The notes beneath the pieces were generated by a model. It did not search any database. It saw only the letters and a program-made list of their open reading frames with translations, and had not been told where the DNA came from. Below, piece after piece: positions 19,941 through 29,146 of a stretch of 64,000 nt of DNA; the stretch's first letter is position 1, and each line of letters begins with the position of its first letter. This DNA comes from an uncultured Gammaproteobacteria bacterium (GTDB lineage: Bacteria; Pseudomonadota; Gammaproteobacteria; Arenicellales; JAANXG01). The position numbers and the translations under genes were made by a program. The DNA is taken from NCBI GenBank assembly GCA_947258785.1, contig CAMYJT010000001.1:310001-374000 (forward strand), written 5' to 3'.

Positions 19941-22043
19941 ATGTCGGCGCGCAGCAAGTTCTGGCTGCTGCTGGCCACAATCTTGGGCGTGCAGTTGGCC
20001 GCGTTGGTGTTTGTGGCTTGGTGGCTAACCGACCGCCCTCCACAACAGACAATCACGGCTGAGGTCCTGATCGCATTCGGTGGTATCGGAATCGTTCTGG
20101 TGACCTCTCTGGTATTAACGTGGGCCTGGCTGGACCGGTCCGTGTTTCAAGCACTGCGGACATTAAGACGAGGCGTCGACATTATTACCCAGACCAACCC
20201 GCAGCATGAGTTGGAAGTTCGCCCACACCACCTGCTCGATGAACTGCCGGATGCTATTCATAAACTAGGCTTAGAGCATGATCAGGTCAAGAATGAGGTT
20301 GCTCAAGCCCTGATCAGCGGCGCCAAAAAGGCGGAAGAACAGAAAGTCCGGCTAGAGGCGGTGTTGTGTGAACTCAACGAGGGCGTGTTCGTGTGCGACG
20401 CGCGATCGCGGATCTTGTTGTACAACCCTTCAGCGCAACGAATCCTCTACAATGTTACCGTAGTAGGCCTTGGCCGTTCACTGCACAATATTTTTGCCCG
20501 GGAGCCTGTGGAGCACAGTCTAGAGGTATTGCACCGGGCGGCGAAAGAACACCGGGAGGTTGGCGAGCCGGAGACCGATTTCGTCTGCGCAACCGTCGAC
20601 CAAAAGCTATTGTTGCGCTGCCGCTTGCGGCTGCTGTCACCGGATTTGGGAATTCAATCCGGTTTTGTACTTGCGTTTGATGACGTCACCCGTCAAATAC
20701 GGGCGCTTGGGCAGCGCGATAATCTGTTGCGTAAAGTACTCGACGACAACCGCGGTCCATTGGCGAATCTCCGCGCCGCCGCTGAAAACTTGGTTGCACA
20801 TCCGGACATGGAGAGTGAGATGCGCGTGCGTTTCCAAGCGATTATCGCCCAGGAGAGCGCGAAGTTGAGCGAGCAACTCGACCAAATGGGAGCGCGCGCC
20901 CGGGCGCTTGTCGGGAGCGAGTGGCTGATGGCGGATTTGTATTCGGCGGACCTATTTGGCATCGTCGTGAACCGGTTCAATAAAATCGGTGATCCAAAGG
21001 TTGTCATGACTGGAACACCACTGTGGCTGTACGGTGACAGCCACGCCCTCACGCTGCTGCTCGAGCAAATGATCCGGCGTCTCCAAGTGCTTACCGGTGT
21101 GTATGAGTTTGATCTGGATGTCTTAATGGGTGATCGCCGTATATACGTCGATATTGTATGGAAGGGGGCCCCGATCAATGAATCAGTGCTCGCCGAATGG
21201 TTGCAGGAACCGGTGAAGCATACGGTGGGCGCATTAACCGTCCACGAGGTGATCGACATTCATAGCGGCCAAATCTGGAGTCAGCGACATCGTCGCCACG
21301 GTTATTCGGTGTTGCGCTTGCCGGTGCCGGTCTCAAGCAAACAGTGGGAGCTTCCGCGAGACAAACTGCCGCCCCGTCCGGAGTTCTACGATTTCGATCT
21401 CGCAGCGCAACCCGCGGATTTGGGGGACCTCGCCGATCAGCCGCTGGACCGTCTTAGTTTTGTGGTATTCGACACCGAAACCACGGGCTTGAAGCCGTCT
21501 GCCGGTGATGAAATCGTATCGATCGCCGGGGTCCGCATTGTGAAAGGCAGGATTTTGACATCCGAGACCTTTGACCGCTTGGTAAATCCCAAACGGAACA
21601 TACCCAAGCGTTCTATCCGCTTCCACGGCATTAGCGACGACAAGGTCAAGGACAAGCCGCCGATCGAGGTAGTTCTGCCCCAGTTCCAAGAATTCATCGG
21701 CGACGCTGTATTGGTGGCACATAACGGCGCATTTGACATGAAATTCATCCAGCTCAAGGAGGCTGAGACCGGATGTCGATTTGATAATCCAATGCTCGAT
21801 ACGCTTTTATTGTCGGTTTTTCTGCACGACCATGTGGAAGACCATACCCTGGACGGTATCGCGAATCGACTCGGCGTGGAGATATCTGGTCGCCACACGG
21901 CTCTGGGGGACGCCCTGGTGACCGCAGAAATCTTTCTTCGTCTCATCGCCTTGCTCGCTGAGCATGATGTAATCCGCTTGAGTGACGCGTTAGCAGCATC
22001 TGACCGAGTAGTGAATGTCCGAACGGAGCAAGCCAGTTTTTAG
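19941..22043 (+). CDS. Membrane PAS-pseudokinase fused to DnaQ-type 3'-5' exonuclease
   Basis: A 700-residue fusion. Two membrane helices (about residues 7-27 and 40-63) are followed by a HAMP-like helix, a PAS domain (about 140-250), and a histidine-kinase dimerisation helix in which the usual H-E-L-R-T-P-L is replaced by D-D-N-R-G-P-L: the phosphorylatable His is Asp268. The ATP-binding part is also degenerate, without clear N, G1 or G2 boxes. The C-terminus is an exonuclease of the DEDDh class with D511, E513, D599, H652 and D657 all present (DTETTG, HNGAFD, HTALGDA). Related fusions occur beside DUF294 and CrbS-type genes; their role is unknown. A membrane-tethered nuclease under sensory control is inference. 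Confidence 0.85.
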   Translation: MSARSKFWLLLATILGVQLAALVFVAWWLTDRPPQQTITAEVLIAFGGIGIVLVTSLVLTWAWLDRSVFQALRTLRRGVDIITQTNPQHELEVRPHHLLDELPDAIHKLGLEHDQVKNEVAQALISGAKKAEEQKVRLEAVLCELNEGVFVCDARSRILLYNPSAQRILYNVTVVGLGRSLHNIFAREPVEHSLEVLHRAAKEHREVGEPETDFVCATVDQKLLLRCRLRLLSPDLGIQSGFVLAFDDVTRQIRALGQRDNLLRKVLDDNRGPLANLRAAAENLVAHPDMESEMRVRFQAIIAQESAKLSEQLDQMGARARALVGSEWLMADLYSADLFGIVVNRFNKIGDPKVVMTGTPLWLYGDSHALTLLLEQMIRRLQVLTGVYEFDLDVLMGDRRIYVDIVWKGAPINESVLAEWLQEPVKHTVGALTVHEVIDIHSGQIWSQRHRRHGYSVLRLPVPVSSKQWELPRDKLPPRPEFYDFDLAAQPADLGDLADQPLDRLSFVVFDTETTGLKPSAGDEIVSIAGVRIVKGRILTSETFDRLVNPKRNIPKRSIRFHGISDDKVKDKPPIEVVLPQFQEFIGDAVLVAHNGAFDMKFIQLKEAETGCRFDNPMLDTLLLSVFLHDHVEDHTLDGIANRLGVEISGRHTALGDALVTAEIFLRLIALLAEHDVIRLSDALAASDRVVNVRTEQASF

Positions 22044-22046
22044 ATC

Positions 22047-22283
22047 ATGCAAAAAGAAGGACGACAGAATGAGCGGCTGGTCGCACTGGTACTGATAGCC
22101 GCACTCGCTTTCAACGGCCCGTTGCTGAGCCTGTTCGATTCGCCAGTCCTGATCTTCGGTATACCGGTTCTGTATCTATACCTCTTTATCGCTTGGGCTG
22201 TGCTTATCGGCCTGGTACGCAGCGCAATGCAGAATCAGCGGTCAAACGAGCGTGAACGCGATCTCCCGCAGCAAAAACAGTAG
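22047..22283 (+). CDS. Small two-helix membrane protein, likely transporter partner
   Basis: A 78-residue protein with two hydrophobic helices (about residues 10-28 and 35-58), the second around GIPVLYLYLFIAWAV, and a charged C-terminal tail rich in Arg, Glu and Gln. It starts 3 bases after the exonuclease-fusion gene and ends 3 bases before the transporter-kinase gene. Small two-helix proteins in this place commonly accompany sodium-solute symporters. A direct subunit role is inferred from position and size. Confidence 0.75.
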   Translation: MQKEGRQNERLVALVLIAALAFNGPLLSLFDSPVLIFGIPVLYLYLFIAWAVLIGLVRSAMQNQRSNERERDLPQQKQ

Positions 22284-22286
22284 ACG

Positions 22287-25061
22287 ATGTTAAAAGAATG
22301 GGTGATCCTAACAGTATCACTGGGCTACCTAGCCCTATTGTTCGGGGTTGCATATTACGGTGACAAGCGCGCCGATATAGGGCGCTCGATTATAAGCAAT
22401 CCGTATATCTACACCCTGTCCATAGCGGTTTACTGCACAGCCTGGACATTTTATGGTAGCGTTGGGCGCGCGGCGAGTACCGGGGTAGGCTTTCTTCCCA
22501 TTTACCTCGGTCCGACGCTCATGGTTGCACTGTGGTGGATCGTATTGCGAAAGATTGTCCGCATTGCAAAGCTGCACCGCATCACGTCAATCGCCGATTT
22601 CATCGGTTCCCGCTATGGCAAGAGCGCACTACTCGGCGGGCTCGTATCGATTATCGCGGTAGTAGGCATCATGCCGTATATCTCGTTACAGCTGAAGGCG
22701 GTGTCCACCAGTTTCAATGTTGTGCGCCGCTATCCCGACCTGACATTGGGTGCGCAATCGGGGACGACGCCCTTGTGGAACGACACCGCACTGTACGTGG
22801 CGTTGGTGATGGCGGTGTTCACGATTCTGTTTGGCACCCGGCACATCGACGTGTCTGAACGTCATGAAGGGATGGTCGCCGCTATCGCATTCGAGTCGTT
22901 AGTAAAGCTGGTGGCGTTTCTATCAGTGGGAATATTTGTGACCTTTGGGGTTTTCGGCGGGCCGGGAGAACTGTTCGCACGCGCTGCGGCCGATCCCGAA
23001 TTAGTCCGATTGATGAGCATGGAGGGTGTTCCCGGTGGATCTATAAGCTGGTTGTTTCTAACCGTGTTGTCGATGTTTGCGATCGTGTTTCTGCCTCGAC
23101 AGTTTCAGGTAGCGGTAATCGAAAACGTCAACGAAGAGCATATACGCAAAGCCATTTGGTTATTCCCGCTGTATCTGTTTGTGATCAACCTGTTTGTATT
23201 GCCAATAGCGTTCGGTGGCTTGCTGCACTTTCCAAATGGCGATATCGATCCTGATACCTTTGTGTTGACGATACCCATGGCGGAGCATCAGGAGGCCTTG
23301 GCCCTGTTTGTGATTCTGGGTGGACTGTCGGCGGCAACCGGCATGGTGATCGTAGCGTCCATTGCATTGTCGACAATGGTGTGCAACGACTTGGTGATGC
23401 CGGTGTTGTTGCGAGTCAAGGCGTTCAATTTGGCCCAGAAGAGAGACCTCAGTGGCCTGTTGCTTGGGATTCGGCGCGGCGCCGTTGTTGTGATTCTACT
23501 GCTAGGGTTCCTTTATTTTCGTTTGATTGGCGAGTCCTATGCCTTGGTTACCATCGGGTTGGTGTCCTTTGCAGCGGCGGCTCAGTTTGCTCCGCCGATT
23601 CTATTTGGAATCTACTGGCGGGGCGCGAGCCACGCAGGCGCCCTCGCCGGATTGACCGCTGGTTTCGCCGTGTGGGCGTATACACTTATGCTGCCTGCCC
23701 TCGCTAAGTCGGGATGGCTATCTGTGAACTTCATAGAGCACGGAATATTCGGCCTGGAGTTTTTAAAACCATACCAACTGTTTGGGCTGGAAGGTCTGGA
23801 TGCGATATCCCATGCGGTCTTTTGGAGTCTGTTCTTTAACGTCGGGGGTTTGGTCGGTGTTTCGTTGTTTTCGAGCCAGAGCCCCATTGAACGCGTACAG
23901 GCGACTTTCTTTGTTGATGTATTCCGACAGGCAATATACGGAGAAGAGGCTCAACTTTGGCGCGGTACGGCTACCGTATCGGAACTCTACGATCTTTGCG
24001 CCAGATTTCTTGGCGTATCGCGAGCAACCGAGATAGTTTCCGTTTACGCACGGAACAGGGAGATACAGCTTCAAGACGAACTGCAGGCCGACCCACAACT
24101 GGTTAATCTAGTTGAACGCGAACTGGCCGGCGCTATTGGTTCGGCTTCCGCGCACGTAATGGTGTCGTCCACAGTCAAGGGCGAAGCCCTGAGTGTGGAG
24201 AGTGTCATGCAAATCTTGGATGAGACCTCCCAAATGTTGGAATACAGCCGTCAACTGGAACAAAAGTCGACAGAACTAGAGAAGGCTACGAAAGAGTTGC
24301 GTGCCGCGAACGAACGTCTTCAGGAGTTAGATCGCCTGAAGGACGAGTTCGTGTTTACAGTTAGCCACGAGCTTCGTACACCACTAACATCGATCCGGGC
24401 GTTCTCAGAAATACTTCTTGATAATCCTGAACTCGATCCCGAGGAACGGCAAGAGTTTTTAAAAACGGTAGTAAAGGAAACCGAACGCTTGACGCGTCTA
24501 GTAAACGAGGTGTTGGACTTGGCGCGTATCGAGTCGGGACGTATGGAATGGCGCATGGAAGATCTGGACCTGCGTGATCTAGTCCGCGATGCAACGGCCT
24601 CTGTAGGACAGTTGTTCAAGGAACGGGAGATCACTCTGCAACAGGACCTGCCTACCCGCTCCATGCTGGCACGGGTGGACCGGGATAGACTCATGCTGGT
24701 GTTAATAAACTTGCTATCGAATGCGAAAAATTTTTGCGAACCGGTGAGCGGACAGGTCGTGGTGCGACTATCTGAAGTGTCCGGAAAGGGTTATCGATGC
24801 GAGGTCATCGACAACGGTCCCGGTATCCCACGTGAACAGTTGGGGCTCGTTTTCGAACGCTTTTATCAGGTCGTCGATCCAGAGCAAGGCAGACCCAAGG
24901 GATCCGGCCTTGGTCTCGCCATTTCCCAGCGTATAATCGAACACCACGGTGGCCGTATTTGGGCGAATAGCACACCGGGACAGGGCACGACGGTGTCGTT
25001 CGAGCTTCCACGTGTGGTGGATTTCCCCAGCAGTGACAGACCGCGTGAACGCGCAGGATAA
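22287..25061 (+). CDS. CrbS/CbrA-like sodium-solute symporter histidine kinase
   Basis: A 924-residue membrane protein that joins a sodium-solute symporter domain (about residues 1-530, some 13 helices) to a STAC-like linker (about 550-600), a coiled coil and a histidine kinase: His in SHELRTPL, N box NLLSNAKNF, G1 DNGPGIP and G2 GSGLGLAIS. This architecture is known from CrbS (acetate metabolism) and CbrA (carbon/nitrogen control) of Vibrio and Pseudomonas. No CrbR or CbrB regulator with a DNA-binding domain is adjacent; the only receiver is the lone one at 19.5 kb. The signal ligand cannot be read from the sequence. Confidence 0.9.
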   Translation: MLKEWVILTVSLGYLALLFGVAYYGDKRADIGRSIISNPYIYTLSIAVYCTAWTFYGSVGRAASTGVGFLPIYLGPTLMVALWWIVLRKIVRIAKLHRITSIADFIGSRYGKSALLGGLVSIIAVVGIMPYISLQLKAVSTSFNVVRRYPDLTLGAQSGTTPLWNDTALYVALVMAVFTILFGTRHIDVSERHEGMVAAIAFESLVKLVAFLSVGIFVTFGVFGGPGELFARAAADPELVRLMSMEGVPGGSISWLFLTVLSMFAIVFLPRQFQVAVIENVNEEHIRKAIWLFPLYLFVINLFVLPIAFGGLLHFPNGDIDPDTFVLTIPMAEHQEALALFVILGGLSAATGMVIVASIALSTMVCNDLVMPVLLRVKAFNLAQKRDLSGLLLGIRRGAVVVILLLGFLYFRLIGESYALVTIGLVSFAAAAQFAPPILFGIYWRGASHAGALAGLTAGFAVWAYTLMLPALAKSGWLSVNFIEHGIFGLEFLKPYQLFGLEGLDAISHAVFWSLFFNVGGLVGVSLFSSQSPIERVQATFFVDVFRQAIYGEEAQLWRGTATVSELYDLCARFLGVSRATEIVSVYARNREIQLQDELQADPQLVNLVERELAGAIGSASAHVMVSSTVKGEALSVESVMQILDETSQMLEYSRQLEQKSTELEKATKELRAANERLQELDRLKDEFVFTVSHELRTPLTSIRAFSEILLDNPELDPEERQEFLKTVVKETERLTRLVNEVLDLARIESGRMEWRMEDLDLRDLVRDATASVGQLFKEREITLQQDLPTRSMLARVDRDRLMLVLINLLSNAKNFCEPVSGQVVVRLSEVSGKGYRCEVIDNGPGIPREQLGLVFERFYQVVDPEQGRPKGSGLGLAISQRIIEHHGGRIWANSTPGQGTTVSFELPRVVDFPSSDRPRERAG

Positions 25062-25126
25062 TCGTCGTTATGACGCTGGTGTCTCGCGAAAAAACATTAC
25101 AGAGCCTGACCGGCGCCGAATTGGTG

Positions 25127-26149
25127 TTAGGGCCACGATAACGGCGCCTCGTCCATTAAAGCGGCCTGCTCGCGCAGCGACAAGATGTGGTCTTCCCAGC
25201 AACGCTGAGTATTAAACCAAGGGAACGCCCGCGGAAACGCCGGATCCTGCCAGCGCTTCGCCAGCCATGCGTGATAGTGCAGCACACGCAATGTACGCAG
25301 CGCCTCAATCAGATTCAACTCGCGTGCATCGAAATCGTTGAATTGCGTATACCCTTCGAGGACTTCATTCAATCGCGCGGTCTGATAGTCCCGACCGCCC
25401 GACAAGAACATCCACAGATCCTGAACAGCTGGGCCGCTGCGGGCGTCATCGAGGTCGACGATGTGCGGTCCACTTTCACCCCAGAGGATATTCCCGCTGT
25501 GGCAGTCCCCATGTAAACGCAGATTTTGAAACGCGCCCGCGCGTTCGAAACAGTTTTGAATTCGCCGCACTACATCTTCGGCGAGAGACTCGTAGGCCAC
25601 CTCCAGTTCTGGTGGTATGAAACCATGGTCCAGTAAGTAACGGTAAGCGCGTAATCCGAACGACTCGACCGACAGGGCGGGACGGTGCGCAAAAGGGCGG
25701 GTTCGGCCGATACGATGCATGCGGCCCAGCAGCCGTCCCAACTGCTTCAAATGTTCCGAATTGTCGAGTTCGGGTGCGCGCCCGCCCCGCCTGGGAAACA
25801 CTGCGAATCGAAATGGGCCCAACACATGCAGGGTGTGCGCCGCGGCAAATCGCCGCGGCGCAACAACCGGGATTTCGGCTTCAACGAGCTCCCACGCGAA
25901 TTGGTGTTCCTCATGAATGGCTTCGTTTGTCCAGCGGTGGGGCCGGTAGAATTTAACTATGACCGGGTCGTTTCCGTACAGGCCGACCTGATACACGCGA
26001 TTTTCATAACTGTTCAGCGCCAACAGCCGTCCATCGCAGTGCAGGCCCACCGACTCCACGGCATCCAAAATGTGTTCCGGCCCAAGTTCCTGATAGGCGC
26101 GGGCCTCGTCAGCAAACCGGTCGGAGCGGGAAGCGTGCGTATAGGGCAT
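25127..26149 (-). CDS. srkA: Stress response kinase SrkA (YihE)
   Basis: SrkA is a cytoplasmic Ser/Thr protein kinase of the choline-kinase-like fold that counters stress-induced death in E. coli. The 340-residue product has LNSYENRVYQV at the start of the nucleotide-binding lobe, the catalytic loop LHGDCHSGNILW and the metal-binding IVDLDDARSGP. The length matches the family. It converges on the transporter-kinase gene, 65 bases between stops. Confidence 0.93.
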   Translation of the reverse strand: MPYTHASRSDRFADEARAYQELGPEHILDAVESVGLHCDGRLLALNSYENRVYQVGLYGNDPVIVKFYRPHRWTNEAIHEEHQFAWELVEAEIPVVAPRRFAAAHTLHVLGPFRFAVFPRRGGRAPELDNSEHLKQLGRLLGRMHRIGRTRPFAHRPALSVESFGLRAYRYLLDHGFIPPELEVAYESLAEDVVRRIQNCFERAGAFQNLRLHGDCHSGNILWGESGPHIVDLDDARSGPAVQDLWMFLSGGRDYQTARLNEVLEGYTQFNDFDARELNLIEALRTLRVLHYHAWLAKRWQDPAFPRAFPWFNTQRCWEDHILSLREQAALMDEAPLSWP

Positions 26150-26298
26150 GAAAACACCTTAGCGCAGCCAGGGTAGGAATAGTAGCCATAAACCGGCTTC
26201 CGCAGGATGAGGACGCGCTCGTGAAATCGGATAGACGGGCGGTGATCCGGTTGTCTTGGGGGGAGACCGGTGTCGACTTAATGCTTTGACGGCCTGTC

Positions 26299-26751
26299 TC
26301 AGTTGAGGATTTTCCAGGACCCGTCAGCTTGCCGGCAGGCTGTGCCGTAGGCTTTTTCCCGCTTGCCACCCACCGTAATCTCGGTTTGAAACTCTCGACA
26401 GTATTGTCCCGGCGATCGTTCGTAGGTCTTGGTTGGGGTAATGGCTACCTCTTGATCGCCGTCGGGATTGACCCAACGGGTGGTTTCACCGGCCCGGTTG
26501 TACTCGAGAACGTGCTGGGCATGCCATTCGTCCATCCGGTCCAGGGAGCGTCCGACTTCCTGACCCACCAAAGCCCCGAGCACCATGCCGACGAAGGTGG
26601 CGGCGATTTGGCCACGTCCATCACCAATGGTCGAACCCAGCACCCCGCCGGCTACAGCCCCGGTCGCGGTCCCGGCCTCTTCCTTGGTCATGGCGCACCC
26701 GCCCAACACTAAGGTGCCGGTCAGGACAAGTACAATTAAGCGATTGTGCAT
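26299..26751 (-). CDS. Glycine-zipper outer-membrane lipoprotein
   Basis: A 150-residue lipoprotein of the family that includes the Rickettsia 17-kDa surface antigen. The signal peptide ends VLGGC (Cys19). A glycine zipper follows (GTATGAVAGGVLGSTIG and FVGMVLGALVGQEVG), then a soluble domain ending GTACRQADGSWKIL. I prefer the ATG at 26751, preceded by GGGGTG at good distance, over the GTG three codons upstream. Function is unknown beyond envelope localisation. Confidence 0.88.
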   Translation of the reverse strand: MHNRLIVLVLTGTLVLGGCAMTKEEAGTATGAVAGGVLGSTIGDGRGQIAATFVGMVLGALVGQEVGRSLDRMDEWHAQHVLEYNRAGETTRWVNPDGDQEVAITPTKTYERSPGQYCREFQTEITVGGKREKAYGTACRQADGSWKILN

Positions 26752-27173
26752 TTGTGTCACCCCGCAGCTTGTAAACCTTATAACGGTACAGGCAGGGATT
26801 TGGTTGACAACTGCACCCGGGCAGGATCAGCGAAGCGGGTGGTGCCTATGGAGCCTTGACCGCAGACCGTATAAGATCTACCGCAACGAACGGCGAGAAC
26901 TGTACTTCCGGGCGGGAGGGGTGGTCGACTGTCAGTCTCCGATGAGCATGGAAAAACTGGTTGCCGGTGACCTCTGCTTTACCTCCAACCGCGTGTCGCC
27001 GCCGAATATTGGCCGTGGTGCCCGGCCCTCATTCGGGTTGGGCCGGGTGTGGTGTGACTCACTGAGCGGAGACAAATCGGTCTTCTATCGATCGTTAACG
27101 CCATGCCCATTGCGGATCAAATGGATTGGAACATCAGACGGCGGGTGATTAACACGCCTGTTGGCGGCGCAGC
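26752..27173. other. Intergenic region without a convincing gene
   Basis: This 422-base divergent spacer lies between the lipoprotein and the phosphodiesterase. A plus-strand open frame crosses it from within the lipoprotein gene but has an antisense-like composition, no Shine-Dalgarno and no family resemblance. TTGACA at 26801-26806 on the plus strand is not followed by a clear -10 box. I see no structured RNA or repeat. Confidence 0.5.
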
Positions 27174-27950
27174 GTGAAAGCCGGCGCAGATTGGTCCGCG
27201 CCTCATCTAGTTGCCCACCGCGGCTATCCCTCAATGATGCCAGGGAACACCTTGATCGGGTTCGAGGCCGCGCTGCTGGCTGGCGCCAGGCACCTCGAGC
27301 TCGATGTGCAATTTACCGCTGACGCGGTCCCCGTTTTGTATCACGATGTCGGTACACAACGTATGTCCGGCGTAACTGGTCGGCTGCTGGAGCGGTCCCG
27401 GGCGCAGGTAGCCAGTCTGGAGGCGTCTTTCCCGGCGCGCTTTGGAGAACGTTTTCGTGGTAATCCGATCGTCTCGTTAGCAGATTTCTGCGCTTGGATT
27501 GTGTCCCGTCCCGGATGGGACACGGTGTTTGTGGAGGCCAAGCGTGCCAGCCTGAGGCATTTTGGTCGTGAGGCTGTCATCGATGCGATCATCGATGTAA
27601 TGGCGCCGATACGTGAGCGGGCCGTGATTATCTCATTCGACTATTCGGCCGTCGACTACGCACGAACGGCGCACGGAGTCCCTATCGGCTGGGTGCTGCC
27701 GATCTGGAGCGGTAGACACCTAGCGTTGGCCGGTACCTTGGCTCCGGAATTCCTGTTCTGCAGCGAAGAGATTCTGCCGCAAGATGCTACGGAAATCCAT
27801 CGAGGTCCATGGGCGTGGGTGGTCTACGTAATAGATGATCCGGAAATGGCGCTCGAAGTTTACCGGCGCGGTGTAGGCTTTGTAGAAACCGATTGCATCG
27901 TTGAGATGCTCCGGCACCCGCTATTGGCGGAACGCGCGCGCTGTGGATAG
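27174..27950 (+). CDS. Glycerophosphodiester phosphodiesterase
   Basis: A 258-residue cytoplasmic GDPD-family enzyme that cuts glycerophosphodiesters to glycerol-3-phosphate and an alcohol. The TIM-barrel begins with the catalytic motif AHRGYPSMMPGNT, followed by ELDVQFTADAVPVLYHD with the metal ligands and second catalytic His. There is no signal peptide, so it resembles UgpQ rather than periplasmic GlpQ. The start is GTG at 27174. Its last 8 bases overlap the glycerol-3-phosphate dehydrogenase gene, whose substrate it would make. Confidence 0.9.
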   Translation: MKAGADWSAPHLVAHRGYPSMMPGNTLIGFEAALLAGARHLELDVQFTADAVPVLYHDVGTQRMSGVTGRLLERSRAQVASLEASFPARFGERFRGNPIVSLADFCAWIVSRPGWDTVFVEAKRASLRHFGREAVIDAIIDVMAPIRERAVIISFDYSAVDYARTAHGVPIGWVLPIWSGRHLALAGTLAPEFLFCSEEILPQDATEIHRGPWAWVVYVIDDPEMALEVYRRGVGFVETDCIVEMLRHPLLAERARCG

Positions 27951-29115
27951 TTACGACGTGCTGGTGGTCGGCGGTGGAATTCACGGGGTCGGTGTCGCCC
28001 AGGCGGCGGCCGCGGCGGGCCATTCGGTGTTGCTGCTGGAGCGGCAGGGCCTGGCCGCAGGTACCTCCAGCCGGTCGAGCAAGCTAATTCACGGTGGCCT
28101 GCGATACCTGGAGACCGCCGACATACCGCTGGTCCGAGAGAGCTTGAGGGAACGTGAGCTGTTGCTCCGCTTGGCCCCCGAGCTGGTGACGCGGCAGCGG
28201 TTCTTTATCCCGGTATACCATTACACCTCCCGCCGGCCTTGGGTCATTCGCACCGGATTGAGCCTGTACGCGGTGCTAGCTGGACTGGGTGCCAAAGTCC
28301 GCTTCCGCACCGTGCCGCGCGCGGAATGGGGGAACCTCGATGGGCTGACCACCGAAGGGCTGCAGGCGGTGTTCCAATATTGGGATGCGCAGACCGATGA
28401 CGTGCAGCTGACCCGTGCGGTGATGCGCTCGGCCGCGTCGCTCGGGGCTCGCAGCCTCTGTCCCGCGTCGTTCGAACGCGCTTCGGTGGGCGCTGATGCG
28501 TGCCGGGTGACTTATCGATACCGGGACACCGATCAGGTGTGTGAGGCAAAGACAATCGTGAACGCGGCCGGCCCATGGGCGACCTCCTTACTGGAACGCA
28601 TCGATCCGACCATCCCCGGGCTGGCGGTAGAAAACGTGCAGGGTTCGCACCTGGAGCTGCTTGGCCGGGTCGAGCGCGGGTGTTACTACATGGAGGTCCC
28701 CTTCGACCGGCGCGCGGTGTTCCTCATACCTTGGCGCGATGAGACCGCTCTGCTGGGGACAACCGAGCACGCGTTCCAGGGGGATCCTGCCAGTGTCACT
28801 CCGTTCCCAGAGGAGATTGACTACCTGATGACGGTATATCGTCACTACTTCCCCGGACGTCCAAGCGACATACTCGATGCCTGGGCGGGGTTACGGGTGC
28901 TGCCAGGCTCTCAAGGCAAGGCGTTCAGCCGGTCCCGGGAGACACAGCTGCCAGTCGATGATCCCCGGCAACCGCGGGTGGTGACTATCTTTGGCGGAAA
29001 GCTGACCGGATACCGCGCTACTGCCCAAAAAGTCATGCGACAGCTCCGCAAGTCCCTTCCCGTGCGGGAGCCGGTGGCGGACACGCGGACCTTACCGCTG
29101 CGGGCGGTAGACTGA
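27943..29115 (+). CDS. glpD: FAD-dependent glycerol-3-phosphate dehydrogenase-like protein
   Basis: A 390-residue flavoprotein with the dinucleotide motif VVGGGIHGVGVA at its start, the second family motif GTSSRSSKLIHGGLRYLE, and the late segment GGKLTGYRATAQKV. This is the DAO fold of GlpD-type enzymes, which oxidise glycerol-3-phosphate to dihydroxyacetone phosphate and pass electrons to quinone. It lacks the C-terminal helical domain of E. coli GlpD (about 500 residues). I use the GTG at 27943, which overlaps the previous gene's stop. Related substrates cannot be excluded. Confidence 0.88.
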   Translation: MDSYDVLVVGGGIHGVGVAQAAAAAGHSVLLLERQGLAAGTSSRSSKLIHGGLRYLETADIPLVRESLRERELLLRLAPELVTRQRFFIPVYHYTSRRPWVIRTGLSLYAVLAGLGAKVRFRTVPRAEWGNLDGLTTEGLQAVFQYWDAQTDDVQLTRAVMRSAASLGARSLCPASFERASVGADACRVTYRYRDTDQVCEAKTIVNAAGPWATSLLERIDPTIPGLAVENVQGSHLELLGRVERGCYYMEVPFDRRAVFLIPWRDETALLGTTEHAFQGDPASVTPFPEEIDYLMTVYRHYFPGRPSDILDAWAGLRVLPGSQGKAFSRSRETQLPVDDPRQPRVVTIFGGKLTGYRATAQKVMRQLRKSLPVREPVADTRTLPLRAVD

Positions 29116-29146
29116 TCGGCCGCGATAAACGGTTATGAACCGATTG

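Noticed and set aside
26585..27148. 187-residue plus-strand open frame
   Set aside because: Antisense to the lipoprotein gene for part of its length, unusual composition and no start signals.
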